From: an uncultured Gammaproteobacteria bacterium
Lineage (GTDB): Bacteria > Pseudomonadota > Gammaproteobacteria > GCA-002705445 > GCA-002716945
NCBI GenBank assembly: GCA_902632305.1
Contig: CACPCG010000003.1
Span: 124,001 to 188,000, forward strand
Length of the DNA: 64,000 nt
Direction of reading: 5' to 3'
Below are positions 22,347 to 30,352 of this stretch, piece by piece. Position numbers and translations under genes: made by a program. How positions within the stretch are numbered: position 1 is the stretch's first letter; every line of letters begins with the position of its first letter. The notes below the pieces were generated by a model. The model was not told the DNA's origin and did no database searches. It saw only the letters and a list, made by a program, of their open reading frames with translations.

Positions 22347-22857
22347 AACAATGAGTCTTAACTTTCCACTGAGAATTTTTAATATCTATTTGAACAAAAG
22401 CAGGACCTCCGTTCATATTTCTTACACTACCCGATGCTCCAGGATTAATTACCCATGGCTCTAAACTATCATCAACGATTTGATAGTGAGTGTGTCCATA
22501 TATAATGAGTTTAGAATCAGAATACTCAGCCCTCAAAACTGAATGAGAAGGTTTACTTCCAAATTGATCTCCATGTGTAACAGTAATAGTACCTGATGGT
22601 AAATGAATTTTTTCAACTCTGTTAAGCGAGTCTATGATATCTCTCTCTTCTTTATCTTTATAAAATTCAACTCTATCGTTATTTCCACAAACTAGATATG
22701 AATATTTAGAAATATTTTTGAGTTCTCTGATTAATTCAACACTCATTATATCTCCAGCATGAATAATCATATCCGAGCCTCGTACAAGATGTAGTATCTT
22801 ATCACTGATATGACCATGTGAATCTGATAGAACTGATATTAAACGAACATCATCCAT
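22339..22857 (-). CDS. Metallophosphoesterase, YfcE/MJ0936 family
   Basis: Small two-metal phosphodiesterase of 172 residues. The metal ligands appear in order: SDSHGH (D-x-H), HAGDIM (GD), CGNNDR (GNxD), THGDQFG (H) and YGHTHYQ (GHTH). YfcE relatives hydrolyse phosphodiester model substrates, and the natural substrate is unknown. It is two bases downstream of the 116-residue unknown gene after aprA, so it probably shares the aprMBA transcript, though a functional link to sulfur oxidation is only inference. Confidence 0.88.
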   Translation of the reverse strand: MDDVRLISVLSDSHGHISDKILHLVRGSDMIIHAGDIMSVELIRELKNISKYSYLVCGNNDRVEFYKDKEERDIIDSLNRVEKIHLPSGTITVTHGDQFGSKPSHSVLRAEYSDSKLIIYGHTHYQIVDDSLEPWVINPGASGSVRNMNGGPAFVQIDIKNSQWKVKTHCFI

Positions 22858-22859
22858 TT

Positions 22860-23210
22860 CTAGAAGATAGTTGCACCAAAAATCTTAACCTCATCTTCTT
22901 CTACACCCAATACAAGTCTTCCTAAAAAATCACCATCTACCGTATTACTACGTTGTCGATATAATACCGTAACAAAGTTGTTTCTACGCAAACAACCCAG
23001 GTAATTATAGTCGTCAGATAGACTAGTAAGAACCTCATTCCTTGTCCACTGCTTACCAATTTCCACCTCATTAGATGCTAGTAGCATTTCTTTAGAAAAA
23101 TTTCTTGTGAAAGCATTATAATCCTTCTTATTTGAGCTACTAATTAACTCCTTCCACAGTGGATCCGCAATTTTTAAAATATCTTTGTCAGTTTTTTTAA
23201 TGAGATCCAT
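22860..23210 (-). CDS. Conserved hypothetical protein downstream of aprA
   Basis: I do not recognise this 116-residue family. The protein is soluble, with no signal peptide or membrane segment. The pattern PLWKELISSSNKKDYNAF, then FSKEM, a helical stretch, and beta-rich C-terminal strands (FVTVLYRQR, DFLGRLVLGVEE, EVKIFGATIF) looks like a small NTF2/SnoaL-type alpha-beta barrel, but this is only a visual impression. It lies 5 bases after aprA and 2 bases before the phosphoesterase gene, strongly suggesting cotranscription with the APS reductase genes. A role in APS reductase assembly or sulfite handling is possible but unsupported by motifs. Confidence 0.75.
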   Translation of the reverse strand: MDLIKKTDKDILKIADPLWKELISSSNKKDYNAFTRNFSKEMLLASNEVEIGKQWTRNEVLTSLSDDYNYLGCLRRNNFVTVLYRQRSNTVDGDFLGRLVLGVEEDEVKIFGATIF

Positions 23211-23215
23211 TTATA

Positions 23216-25078
23216 TTATGAAGCTTCAGACTCATCCTTCTCTTCATCAATTAAGTGGTAAAGTGGAGCTTTCTCCATTTCAAATTTTCCAGTTTTTGGA
23301 TCTCTTCTTGAGACAGTCAAACAATGCCAGTTCTCATCATCTAATTTTAAAAAGTCGCCCCTATAGTAGTATCCAGGCCAACGTGTTTCTTCTCTGAACA
23401 ATGTATGTTCAGTAACGCATTGCGAAACTAAAGCACGGTGCTTAACCTCCCATGCTCTCATAAGCTGATGATAATCTTCTGCACCAATATGTTCTAAATC
23501 CTCTTGAAGAATAGAGAGATCTTTGAGCGCTTTCTTAAGTGTATTACCATTAGTCATATAATTAGTCCCAATACCACCAACATAATCATCCATTATTTTT
23601 TGAAGTCTCTGTAATGCTTGGATGGGCAGAATGTAACTTGGTGAGACAGTACCAGCAGTAATCTCATTTCTGCCAATCCTATAGTTCTCCAGTGGCTTAT
23701 AAATCTCCTCTTTGTAATTATCAATTTGCTCTTCGGTTACCTTAACTCCATCGGCTTTACCATCATTGATATACTGAACAGCGGATTTAGCACAAATTCT
23801 ACCCTCAGTAAAAGAGCCAGAGGAGAAAATATGTGGCGTTCCACCAGCTGCATCTCCAGCTCCAAAAAGACCATCCACAGTCATCATTCGGTTGTAGCCC
23901 CAAAAATACTCAGGTGGAGATAAATCCTCAGGACCACTTACCCACGCACCTGAACATGTAGCATGAGATCCCATTACATAGGGTTCTGAAGTTGTGAGTT
24001 CCGGGTTTTGATATTTAGGATCTATATCTTGCGATGCCCAGACAACTGCTTGTCCAACAGTCATGCCAAGAAAATTCTCCCAACCAATAACCTCTAAATG
24101 AGGGTCTTGAAAAGCTTCCATAGTAACCATATGAATTGGTCCGCCACCAGCTGCCGTTTCTTGAATAAAAGCATGATTCCTTAAACATGTTGGTCTTGGA
24201 ACGTGATCGATATATTCACCAACAATTGCCTTCGTGTTGTCGTACCATTTCTCTTCGTAATTTTCTCCAGCTGCATTTTGAGTGTATGTTTTTAAATGTA
24301 AGAAATACGCTCCAACTGGTCCATAGCCATCTTTAAATCTTGTAAGCACAATTCTATTTTCCATTTGAGTCATTTTCGCACCCACTGCTATCGGAAGTGC
24401 ATAAGCTGAACCATTACTCCATGGTGCATACCATGTACGGCCCATGCCCTCACCAACAGCTCGAGGTTTGAATAAATGGGATGCTCCACCTGCGCAACAA
24501 ATAACAGTTTTTGATCTAAAAACGTGATAGTCACCAGTCCTCATATTAAAACCTACTGCACCACCAATACGATTTTCATGAGTCTCATCCATTAAGAGAT
24601 GTGTAATCATAACTCTGTTGTATATTTTGTCTGCAGATTTTTTCGCCGCTTCTGCGACAATTGGTTTATAGCTCTCTCCATGAATCATAATTTGCCATTT
24701 CCCTTCTCTCTGATAACGTCCTGTTTTTTCATTTCTCATCAACGGAAGTCCCCACTCTTCAAACATATGAACCGCAGAGTCGACATGTCTAGCTGCATCA
24801 TATGCTAGATCTTCTCTCACCATTCCCATTAAATCGTTCCTAGCGTACCTAACAAAGTCCTCAGGTTGATTCTCGTCCCATCTCATTCCCATATAGCAAT
24901 TTATTGCATATAAGCCCTGAGCTACAGCGCCACTACGATCGATGTTAGCTTTCTCGGCACAGATAATTTTCATGTCTCTGCCCCAATACCTTGACTCAAA
25001 GGTAGCGCCTGTTCCAGCCATACCACCACCTACAACTAAGATGTCGCAGTCCTCGTAAACTGTTTTTCTTTTTGACAT
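23216..25078 (-). CDS. aprA: Adenylylsulfate reductase, alpha subunit (FAD)
   Basis: Flavoprotein subunit of dissimilatory APS reductase, 620 residues. The N-terminal FAD-binding fold is DILVVGGGMAGTGATFESRYWG. Later come SGAVAQGLYAINCYMG, GFNMRTGDYHVFRSKTVICCAGGA, NRIVLTRFKDGYGPVGAYF, and GLFGAGDAAGGTPHIFSSGSF. In sulfur oxidisers it works in reverse, forming APS from sulfite and AMP. Its ATG overlaps the aprB stop by one base. No dsr gene is in the window, so the direction is inferred from the linked aprM and sat. Confidence 0.97.
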   Translation of the reverse strand: MSKRKTVYEDCDILVVGGGMAGTGATFESRYWGRDMKIICAEKANIDRSGAVAQGLYAINCYMGMRWDENQPEDFVRYARNDLMGMVREDLAYDAARHVDSAVHMFEEWGLPLMRNEKTGRYQREGKWQIMIHGESYKPIVAEAAKKSADKIYNRVMITHLLMDETHENRIGGAVGFNMRTGDYHVFRSKTVICCAGGASHLFKPRAVGEGMGRTWYAPWSNGSAYALPIAVGAKMTQMENRIVLTRFKDGYGPVGAYFLHLKTYTQNAAGENYEEKWYDNTKAIVGEYIDHVPRPTCLRNHAFIQETAAGGGPIHMVTMEAFQDPHLEVIGWENFLGMTVGQAVVWASQDIDPKYQNPELTTSEPYVMGSHATCSGAWVSGPEDLSPPEYFWGYNRMMTVDGLFGAGDAAGGTPHIFSSGSFTEGRICAKSAVQYINDGKADGVKVTEEQIDNYKEEIYKPLENYRIGRNEITAGTVSPSYILPIQALQRLQKIMDDYVGGIGTNYMTNGNTLKKALKDLSILQEDLEHIGAEDYHQLMRAWEVKHRALVSQCVTEHTLFREETRWPGYYYRGDFLKLDDENWHCLTVSRRDPKTGKFEMEKAPLYHLIDEEKDESEAS

Positions 25079-25554
25079 TAGTAATATACTCCTTGTTTTA
25101 ATTTTCCAACTTTTTGCATTTCAGGAAGAATACCGTCTTCTCGTTTGAGGTATTTTGGTTCGTTATAAAGTAACTGTGACTGAAAATCTTCTTTGGTTGG
25201 TTTATTTTTTTCTGCAAGCTTAGGAATATATTTACCCCATGGTTGCGTAGTAATAGGAGAAACAAAATTCTTAATGGTTCCATTTCTAAATTTTATTTTC
25301 CATGAAATTGTGCCTTTCTCTTCTTCGCGCAGAACTCTAACTTTATGTCCCATAGGGGCAAAGTCTGCATACCCTCGAACGTCTATCGCATTTTGTGGAC
25401 ATGCTTTCACACACGAATAACATTCCCAACAAAAGTTTGGCTCAATATTAACAGCCCTTCTGATTAATTTATCGATGTGCATAATATCCGATGGACATAT
25501 ATCTACACAATGTCCGCATCCATCACATCTTGTCATATATACATAAGTTGACAT
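25078..25554 (-). CDS. aprB: Adenylylsulfate reductase, beta subunit (iron-sulfur)
   Basis: Electron-transfer subunit with two [4Fe-4S] clusters, 158 residues. The first cluster motif is C10-x2-C13-x2-C16-x3-C20 and the second is C42-x2-C45-x2-C48-x3-C52, in a ferredoxin-like N-terminal domain. The C-terminal tail (LLYNEPKYLKREDGI) wraps around AprA in known structures. It lies between aprM and aprA in an operon with almost no spacing. Confidence 0.97.
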   Translation of the reverse strand: MSTYVYMTRCDGCGHCVDICPSDIMHIDKLIRRAVNIEPNFCWECYSCVKACPQNAIDVRGYADFAPMGHKVRVLREEEKGTISWKIKFRNGTIKNFVSPITTQPWGKYIPKLAEKNKPTKEDFQSQLLYNEPKYLKREDGILPEMQKVGKLKQGVYY

Positions 25555-25566
25555 ATTTATCTCTCC

Positions 25567-26358
25567 TTAATAATTCTGGGGCTCAGACCTCTTGATCCCC
25601 AGTCCAAATTGTTTAGGTTTATCTGCAGGTTCAGGCAGAAAATCTCTTGAACCATCTGCTTCCGCAAGATGCTTTTGTATTGCTGCACCAGGTTTATAAA
25701 ACATATGTGCAAATTTTGACCAATATACACCTCCAAATAATATGATATTTGAGAGTATAAATAATAATAAAAATAATGAAGATAAACCTGACATAGAGTT
25801 AAATTGGAAATATGACCACAATAAACCGAAAGTAGAGGTTGCAACCAATGCAAGAACAAATAAGTCTGCCATAACAATTCTATTCCATGGGTTTCCTTCA
25901 GCACGGACATCTACTCTGAGGAAGAACCAAAACCAATATCCACCCAAACATGTCATCAAGGCTCCAAGATGCCATAAGATAGGGTAAGCGATAGGTGTAC
26001 TGGTTGAGGTTGGGTATGAGAATATCATTATAACTGATGTCACCCAAAAAATTATTGTTCCATACATACCAAGCAAGTGCGCTACTCTTCTTTTAACACC
26101 ACAAAACTCTGAGGATGTTGCAACATCACTAGCAAGTGTCTTAGCAATAATGGTAACTTTCTCACCTGTAGGTACGTGCCTAGTTGCAGATTTTTTGAGT
26201 TTTTTTGCATTCTCGAAAAAATACTGCGCATTCTTTTTATGAATCATATCTAATACTGTTCCACCAACAGTTAATAAAACCATAACAACAACAAATATTT
26301 GCATTGCTAAGGGTGATATGAAACTTGACAATTCCACAAATGGATTTATAGAAAACAT
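25567..26358 (-). CDS. aprM: AprM membrane anchor of APS reductase
   Basis: Integral membrane protein, 263 residues, with five likely membrane segments: about residues 17-38, 90-115, 125-147, 165-187 and 193-217. AprM is known from Allochromatium, Thiobacillus and SUP05-type sulfur oxidisers, where it is proposed to connect AprBA to the quinone pool. Desulfurising sulfate reducers use QmoABC instead. The ATG has an excellent GGGAGAGG ribosome site. It is the first gene of the aprM-aprB-aprA run; a different-frame ORF inside it (25557-25910) is not a gene. Confidence 0.92.
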   Translation of the reverse strand: MFSINPFVELSSFISPLAMQIFVVVMVLLTVGGTVLDMIHKKNAQYFFENAKKLKKSATRHVPTGEKVTIIAKTLASDVATSSEFCGVKRRVAHLLGMYGTIIFWVTSVIMIFSYPTSTSTPIAYPILWHLGALMTCLGGYWFWFFLRVDVRAEGNPWNRIVMADLFVLALVATSTFGLLWSYFQFNSMSGLSSLFLLLFILSNIILFGGVYWSKFAHMFYKPGAAIQKHLAEADGSRDFLPEPADKPKQFGLGIKRSEPQNY

Positions 26359-26527
26359 ATAACCTCTCCCTATATTTTTCCTTATTTTTATTAATATAAA
26401 TTAAAGGAACTTAATATCCTTTTAGGCAATCCATTGCGGTGTAATTTAGAATCCTTTCACAAGTAAGATTATAGAATAATTTATCTCTATAAGGAATCTA
26501 TAATTGACGAAAAATGAAAAAATCTTG
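26359..26527 (-). promoter_or_regulatory. sat-aprM intergenic region with possible promoter
   Basis: This 169-base spacer between sat and aprM is long for this genome. On the minus strand it contains a TATAAT (26473-26468) but no convincing -35, and a weak 6-bp hairpin (26403-26422). It may hold a separate promoter for aprMBA, so that sat and apr could be expressed at different levels. No protein-coding frame was seen. Confidence 0.3.
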
Positions 26528-27721
26528 CTATTTTGAGCTATAGTAGGCCTTCAGAATGTCAGCAACTTCTTTTCTTGCGAATTCTGGTGGAAGGTCCTGA
26601 CCCTTCGACAACATATCCCTTACTTTTGTTCCGGAAAGCAAAACAAAATCTTCCTTAGAATGATTGTCAACATCTCTCATCATCACAACCTTGTTAAGTT
26701 TTTTTGAGTATGCTGTATGGTCAGCAGCAAAAATTTTTATTTTTAAAGATTTTGAAACTAAATCATTTTCAAAAATCTCTTGAGCAGCGAATGGTTCGTA
26801 ATAATCACCCACTCCTGCATGATCTCTTCCAACTATAAGATGAGTACAACCACAGTTTTGTCTGAATGTTGCATGCAGAAGAGCTTCTCGTGGTCCAGCA
26901 TAGAGCATATCAAAACCAAATCCTGAAATTAGAGCGGTATTTTTTTTAAAATAGATTTCTACCATTTTTCTAATGGCAGCATCTCGAACATCTCCAGGAA
27001 TGTCTCCTTCTTTTAGTTTTCCTAAAGTCATATGTATTAATAAACCATCTGCTTCAAGTGAGGTTAGCGCCATTTTACAGAGCTCCTCATGGGCTCTATG
27101 CATTGGATTCCTGGTTTGAAATGCAACAACTTTCTCCCAACCAAGAGAATCAAGCTGCTGTCTAATCTCAAATGCTGTCGCAAATGTATTAGGAAAAACA
27201 TCTGGGAAATAACTATAGTTAAAAACTTTTATTGGGCCACTTATAAGTGTTTTTCCAAGACTTAAAAAATTTTTAACTCCAGGATGATTTGAGTCATTAG
27301 TTCCGAAAATATTCTGAGAAATAAGTTTAATTTCCCCATCAGAGAACTTTTCTATACTCTCTATTTGTTGAAGAGCAATTGGTGGATTTCCATCAACATT
27401 TGGATCTAGGAGTATTATGTTGTCGCCGACACTCAGGCTATCTTTTGAATTAGTAAGATTCATTATTGGTATAGGCCAAAATAATTGATCGCTCATAATC
27501 ATACTTGTGGCAACACTGAGCGAATTTTTTTTATCCATAAAACCATCTAAAGGAGTGAAATAACCCGCTCCAAGCATTACCACGTTCGCGGCTGCAGCAG
27601 AATTTAATAAAAGTGTTGGAGAAGATTTATTTTCCTCTAATATAGTTGATATTTCTTTTTTATCTCTAATTATCAGAGGTTTAAGTTGTTCTCTACCATG
27701 CGGCCTTACCAAATTTGTCAT
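26528..27721 (-). CDS. sat: Sulfate adenylyltransferase (ATP sulfurylase, Sat type)
   Basis: Homo-oligomeric ATP sulfurylase of the dissimilatory type, 397 residues. The nucleotide-binding QTRNPMHRAHE, the GRDHAG-VGDYYEPF segment and the C-terminal LLSGTKVRDMLSKG are family hallmarks. In sulfite oxidation it makes ATP and sulfate from APS and pyrophosphate. The frame stays open to a TTG at 27766, but the ATG at 27721 matches the family start (TNLVRPHGREQLKPL) and has an upstream GGA. It lies 169 bases upstream of aprM on the same strand. Confidence 0.96.
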   Translation of the reverse strand: MTNLVRPHGREQLKPLIIRDKKEISTILEENKSSPTLLLNSAAAANVVMLGAGYFTPLDGFMDKKNSLSVATSMIMSDQLFWPIPIMNLTNSKDSLSVGDNIILLDPNVDGNPPIALQQIESIEKFSDGEIKLISQNIFGTNDSNHPGVKNFLSLGKTLISGPIKVFNYSYFPDVFPNTFATAFEIRQQLDSLGWEKVVAFQTRNPMHRAHEELCKMALTSLEADGLLIHMTLGKLKEGDIPGDVRDAAIRKMVEIYFKKNTALISGFGFDMLYAGPREALLHATFRQNCGCTHLIVGRDHAGVGDYYEPFAAQEIFENDLVSKSLKIKIFAADHTAYSKKLNKVVMMRDVDNHSKEDFVLLSGTKVRDMLSKGQDLPPEFARKEVADILKAYYSSK

Positions 27722-27761
27722 GAAAAATCCATTATTTTTTGTTAAATTTCTAATTGATGAA

Positions 27762-27792
27762 TGCAACGACTAATAATATAATCAACGTTGCA
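27762..27792. repeat. Spaced inverted repeat between sat and the PEPCK-like gene
   Basis: TGCAACG (27762-27768) and CGTTGCA (27786-27792) are perfect 7-bp inverted arms separated by 17 bases. They lie in the 203-base region between the divergent starts of sat (27721) and the PEPCK-like gene (27925). The position suits an operator serving both directions, but no regulator gene is adjacent and the match is short. Confidence 0.35.
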
Positions 27793-27924
27793 AAAAAAAC
27801 CAAGTAGTTTTTAAGCTACAAAATGTATGGTTAATTATACTGATTTTTACAAATTAAAACATGTGGTAAATAACAAAAACAATAAAAATTAAACAAAAAA
27901 GAATTTAACAACGAGACAATTATT

Positions 27925-29844
27925 ATGGATGAAATCCTTGAGATTAGAGACGGATGCAAGACACCATTGCAATTACTTAAAAGTAAGGCCTTTGGGCAAT
28001 ATCTAAGTATCTACAAAAAAGAATTTATTAAAGAACTTAAGAAACGAGAAGACACAGATCTTAAAGAAGAAGTTATTCACAAAATAAGCTACATTGAGAG
28101 TATTGACCCTAAGGTCTTCATTTCTATTCTCGAGGGAGCTACTCCTTTTTCAGGTGATGAGCTTAGAAACTTTAAAGACAGCGTCCAATTTCTCGATGGC
28201 GCATTTCATCACTACAGAACAAAGTCTTATACAAGATTGGTAAGGCTTCATAATGAAATAATAGACGATTCTCTAAATGCAGAGCAAATTAAGGATAAAG
28301 TATCTGATAAAGCAGATAAGTTATCGGATTTAATTTTAGAAACTAGAAGGATATTACTCGTTAAAGTAGGTCTTGGCGCAGGAGTAAGAAGAACTCAAGG
28401 CTTAGACTGTCATCCGAATGTAGCGGTAGGAGAAATTTCTGGGCACTTTGTCAAATTACCGTCTGACTACTCTAATTTGAATCAGGTACCTGTAACAACA
28501 GCTGCAGACATGAGAACAGGTGTGTACTACACTACTCACGCAAACAAACGAGCATTTCCTTTTTTTGCTTTAAACCACAATCCGATTAAAAATGATAAAT
28601 TTAAGCCCGAAGATTACGTAGCAATACCGTTTGAGATTGGCGCATGGAATATTTTGTGCTATATACATAAAACTCGTGGTTATATTGAAATTGAGCCAGG
28701 ACTACTTAATCTTTTTCCTTTTTCAAAAGTTGAAAACGTCACAAAGAAACAACCTGATGGAATATTTGTACTGGGGTGTCCAAATTCTGACATGGAAGAT
28801 TTAGGTTACTTCCATGATGCAGATAATGACATTCTTGTGGGATTAATCCCTGGTCTGGATGAATGTCAATATTTTGGTTACGGAAAAAAACCAATGTTAA
28901 CCCTTCATAATGTTTTATGTATTTTAAAAGGAGATCTTCCACTCCATTGTGGAGCAACTAGATATGTTGTTAGGTTTGATGAGAAAACTAATGAGCCTTA
29001 TATATTTGACTCATTAATAAAAGCTGACGACATGGGTAGAGCAATATTAACTAAAAATGGTAGTGATGAAGAAATCCCATACTTCTACGGAACCGAAACT
29101 GGCGCTTTTGCTTGTTTAGATGGTTTTAGTGAATATGCAAAAATGCAAATGGAAGGTAGGGAAATTGGCTACAATAAACACTCAGGAACCAACGCAAGAC
29201 AAATTGTTCCGGTCACTGAATATGCAGAAATCTCCACAGGATCTGAATTAGATATCCTTCTATATCTTAATAACTACGATATTATTCCAAAAGGGGAAAC
29301 CTGCATGAAAGCAGAAATGAGCCCAGATGATGCATTAGAACACTTCAGAAGCGGTGCACGTGTAGCGGCAGGAAGCACGCAAACTCATCGTGGAGAAGTT
29401 GAAATAAGTTACTGGGCTAATCCTTTTCCACTACTCAAAGATAAAGAGTGGAAAGTTCTACCAGAACATGCAGACATTTGTGAAAAATTTGAAAAAATAG
29501 AAAAACGCTTTTTCGATAATTTCAAACAAAGAGTTAAAGATGGAAAGATGAAAATTGGAGTAGCACACAGTATGTTGATGGCTGGTGTGTACAAAGAGAG
29601 TAGTGATGATATCCTAAAAAAAGGTGGTTTCTCAGAGAGAGACATGGTTGAGCATCATGGTCCTGAAAGAGCTGCGCACGACATGATTAATCTAATCAAA
29701 CAAACTGCGATTGAAAAAAGAGAAAGATTAGGTAATCAAACAAAAGAAGTAGATGTCACAATAGCAACTATTGGTGATAGTAGAACTGGTAAATCAGAAA
29801 TGGCAGAAAAAATGGAGGGGGTGCTTAGCATGAGTTTAATCTGA
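27925..29844 (+). CDS. Unusual PEP-carboxykinase-like protein with C-terminal P-loop
   Basis: I do not recognise an annotated family for this 639-residue soluble protein. By eye it shares PEPCK landmarks: LPLHCGAT (338-345) like LPMHCSAN, DDMG (368-371) near the kinase-2 position, a GAF-x-C-x-DGF-x-EYAKM segment like NFEGGCYAK, HFRSG-x4-AGST (473-483) like HFLSG-x4-AGT, ANPFPLL like GAPFLPLH, and FFDNFK (529-534) like FIDNF. No P-loop follows LPLHCGAT, where PEPCK has one. Instead GDSRTGKSE, resembling the HprK/PEPCK Walker A, sits at 617-625, leaving only a short helix before the stop. Downstream bases in all frames hold no continuation. The N-terminal 110 residues are charged and helical. 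It is divergent from sat. Confidence 0.6.
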   Translation: MDEILEIRDGCKTPLQLLKSKAFGQYLSIYKKEFIKELKKREDTDLKEEVIHKISYIESIDPKVFISILEGATPFSGDELRNFKDSVQFLDGAFHHYRTKSYTRLVRLHNEIIDDSLNAEQIKDKVSDKADKLSDLILETRRILLVKVGLGAGVRRTQGLDCHPNVAVGEISGHFVKLPSDYSNLNQVPVTTAADMRTGVYYTTHANKRAFPFFALNHNPIKNDKFKPEDYVAIPFEIGAWNILCYIHKTRGYIEIEPGLLNLFPFSKVENVTKKQPDGIFVLGCPNSDMEDLGYFHDADNDILVGLIPGLDECQYFGYGKKPMLTLHNVLCILKGDLPLHCGATRYVVRFDEKTNEPYIFDSLIKADDMGRAILTKNGSDEEIPYFYGTETGAFACLDGFSEYAKMQMEGREIGYNKHSGTNARQIVPVTEYAEISTGSELDILLYLNNYDIIPKGETCMKAEMSPDDALEHFRSGARVAAGSTQTHRGEVEISYWANPFPLLKDKEWKVLPEHADICEKFEKIEKRFFDNFKQRVKDGKMKIGVAHSMLMAGVYKESSDDILKKGGFSERDMVEHHGPERAAHDMINLIKQTAIEKRERLGNQTKEVDVTIATIGDSRTGKSEMAEKMEGVLSMSLI

Positions 29845-29876
29845 ACTCATGTTAGATGCCACGATTTGACAAGTAC

Positions 29877-29904
29877 TTGACATATTGCCTAAAATCAATA
29901 TTAT
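29877..29904 (+). promoter_or_regulatory. Sigma70 promoter for trxA
   Basis: A perfect TTGACA at 29877-29882 is separated by 16 bases from TATTAT (5/6 match) at 29899-29904, about 70 bases before the trxA start. Another TTGACA overlaps upstream at 29866-29871. This suggests that trxA (and perhaps rho) is expressed independently of the gene upstream. Confidence 0.65.
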
Positions 29905-29973
29905 TAAGTTATTCAGCATTAATTAATTCTATTTTCAAGCCAAGATTTAACATTTAATTATGAGGACTTATAA

Positions 29974-30294
29974 GTGAGTACAGTGCAAAATATTACAGAT
30001 AGTAATTTTGAGTCAGAGGTATTGAAATCAGAAATACCGGTACTGATAGATTTTTGGGCAGAATGGTGCGGGCCTTGTAAGATTCTAGGTCCCGTAATCG
30101 ATGAAGTTTCAAGTGAGTTTGATAATATAAAATTTACCAAACTTAACATTGATGATAACCCTCAAACAGCACCCAAATATGGAATCAGAGGAATTCCCAC
30201 ATTAATGATTTTCAAAAATGGTGAATTAGCTGCTACTAATGTTGGAGTATTAACAAAAAGTGAATTACAAAATTTTATTAACGAAAACATTTAA
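29974..30294 (+). CDS. trxA: Thioredoxin 1
   Basis: Standard 106-residue thioredoxin with the active site WCGPC (C32, C35), the buried D26 and the cis-proline loop GIPTL. It reduces cytoplasmic disulfides and feeds DsbD (18235-20043). The start codon is GTG at 29974 with a GAGGA ribosome site. It is followed by rho, the conserved gammaproteobacterial order, with a 58-base spacer. Confidence 0.98.
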   Translation: MSTVQNITDSNFESEVLKSEIPVLIDFWAEWCGPCKILGPVIDEVSSEFDNIKFTKLNIDDNPQTAPKYGIRGIPTLMIFKNGELAATNVGVLTKSELQNFINENI

Positions 30295-30352
30295 GAGGGA
30301 AAATAAATAACCAATCTTTCAAATACCAACCTATCTTCGTCTAAACAAAAAC

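Noticed and set aside
25557-25910. 117-codon ORF on the minus strand in another frame inside aprM
   Set aside because: AprM is recognised in the overlapping frame; this one has odd composition rich in Leu, Tyr and His and no known motif.
26403-26422. Hairpin AAAGGA/TCCTTT between sat and aprM as a terminator
   Set aside because: The stem is only 6 bp, AT-rich, with an 8-base loop and no proper T-run.
27722-27766. Longer sat reading frame starting with TTG at 27766
   Set aside because: The extra 15 residues do not match the family; the ATG at 27721 gives the normal N-terminus.
29842-29973. Frameshift or stop readthrough continuing the PEPCK-like protein
   Set aside because: All three forward frames after 29844 meet stops quickly, and a good trxA promoter occupies the gap.
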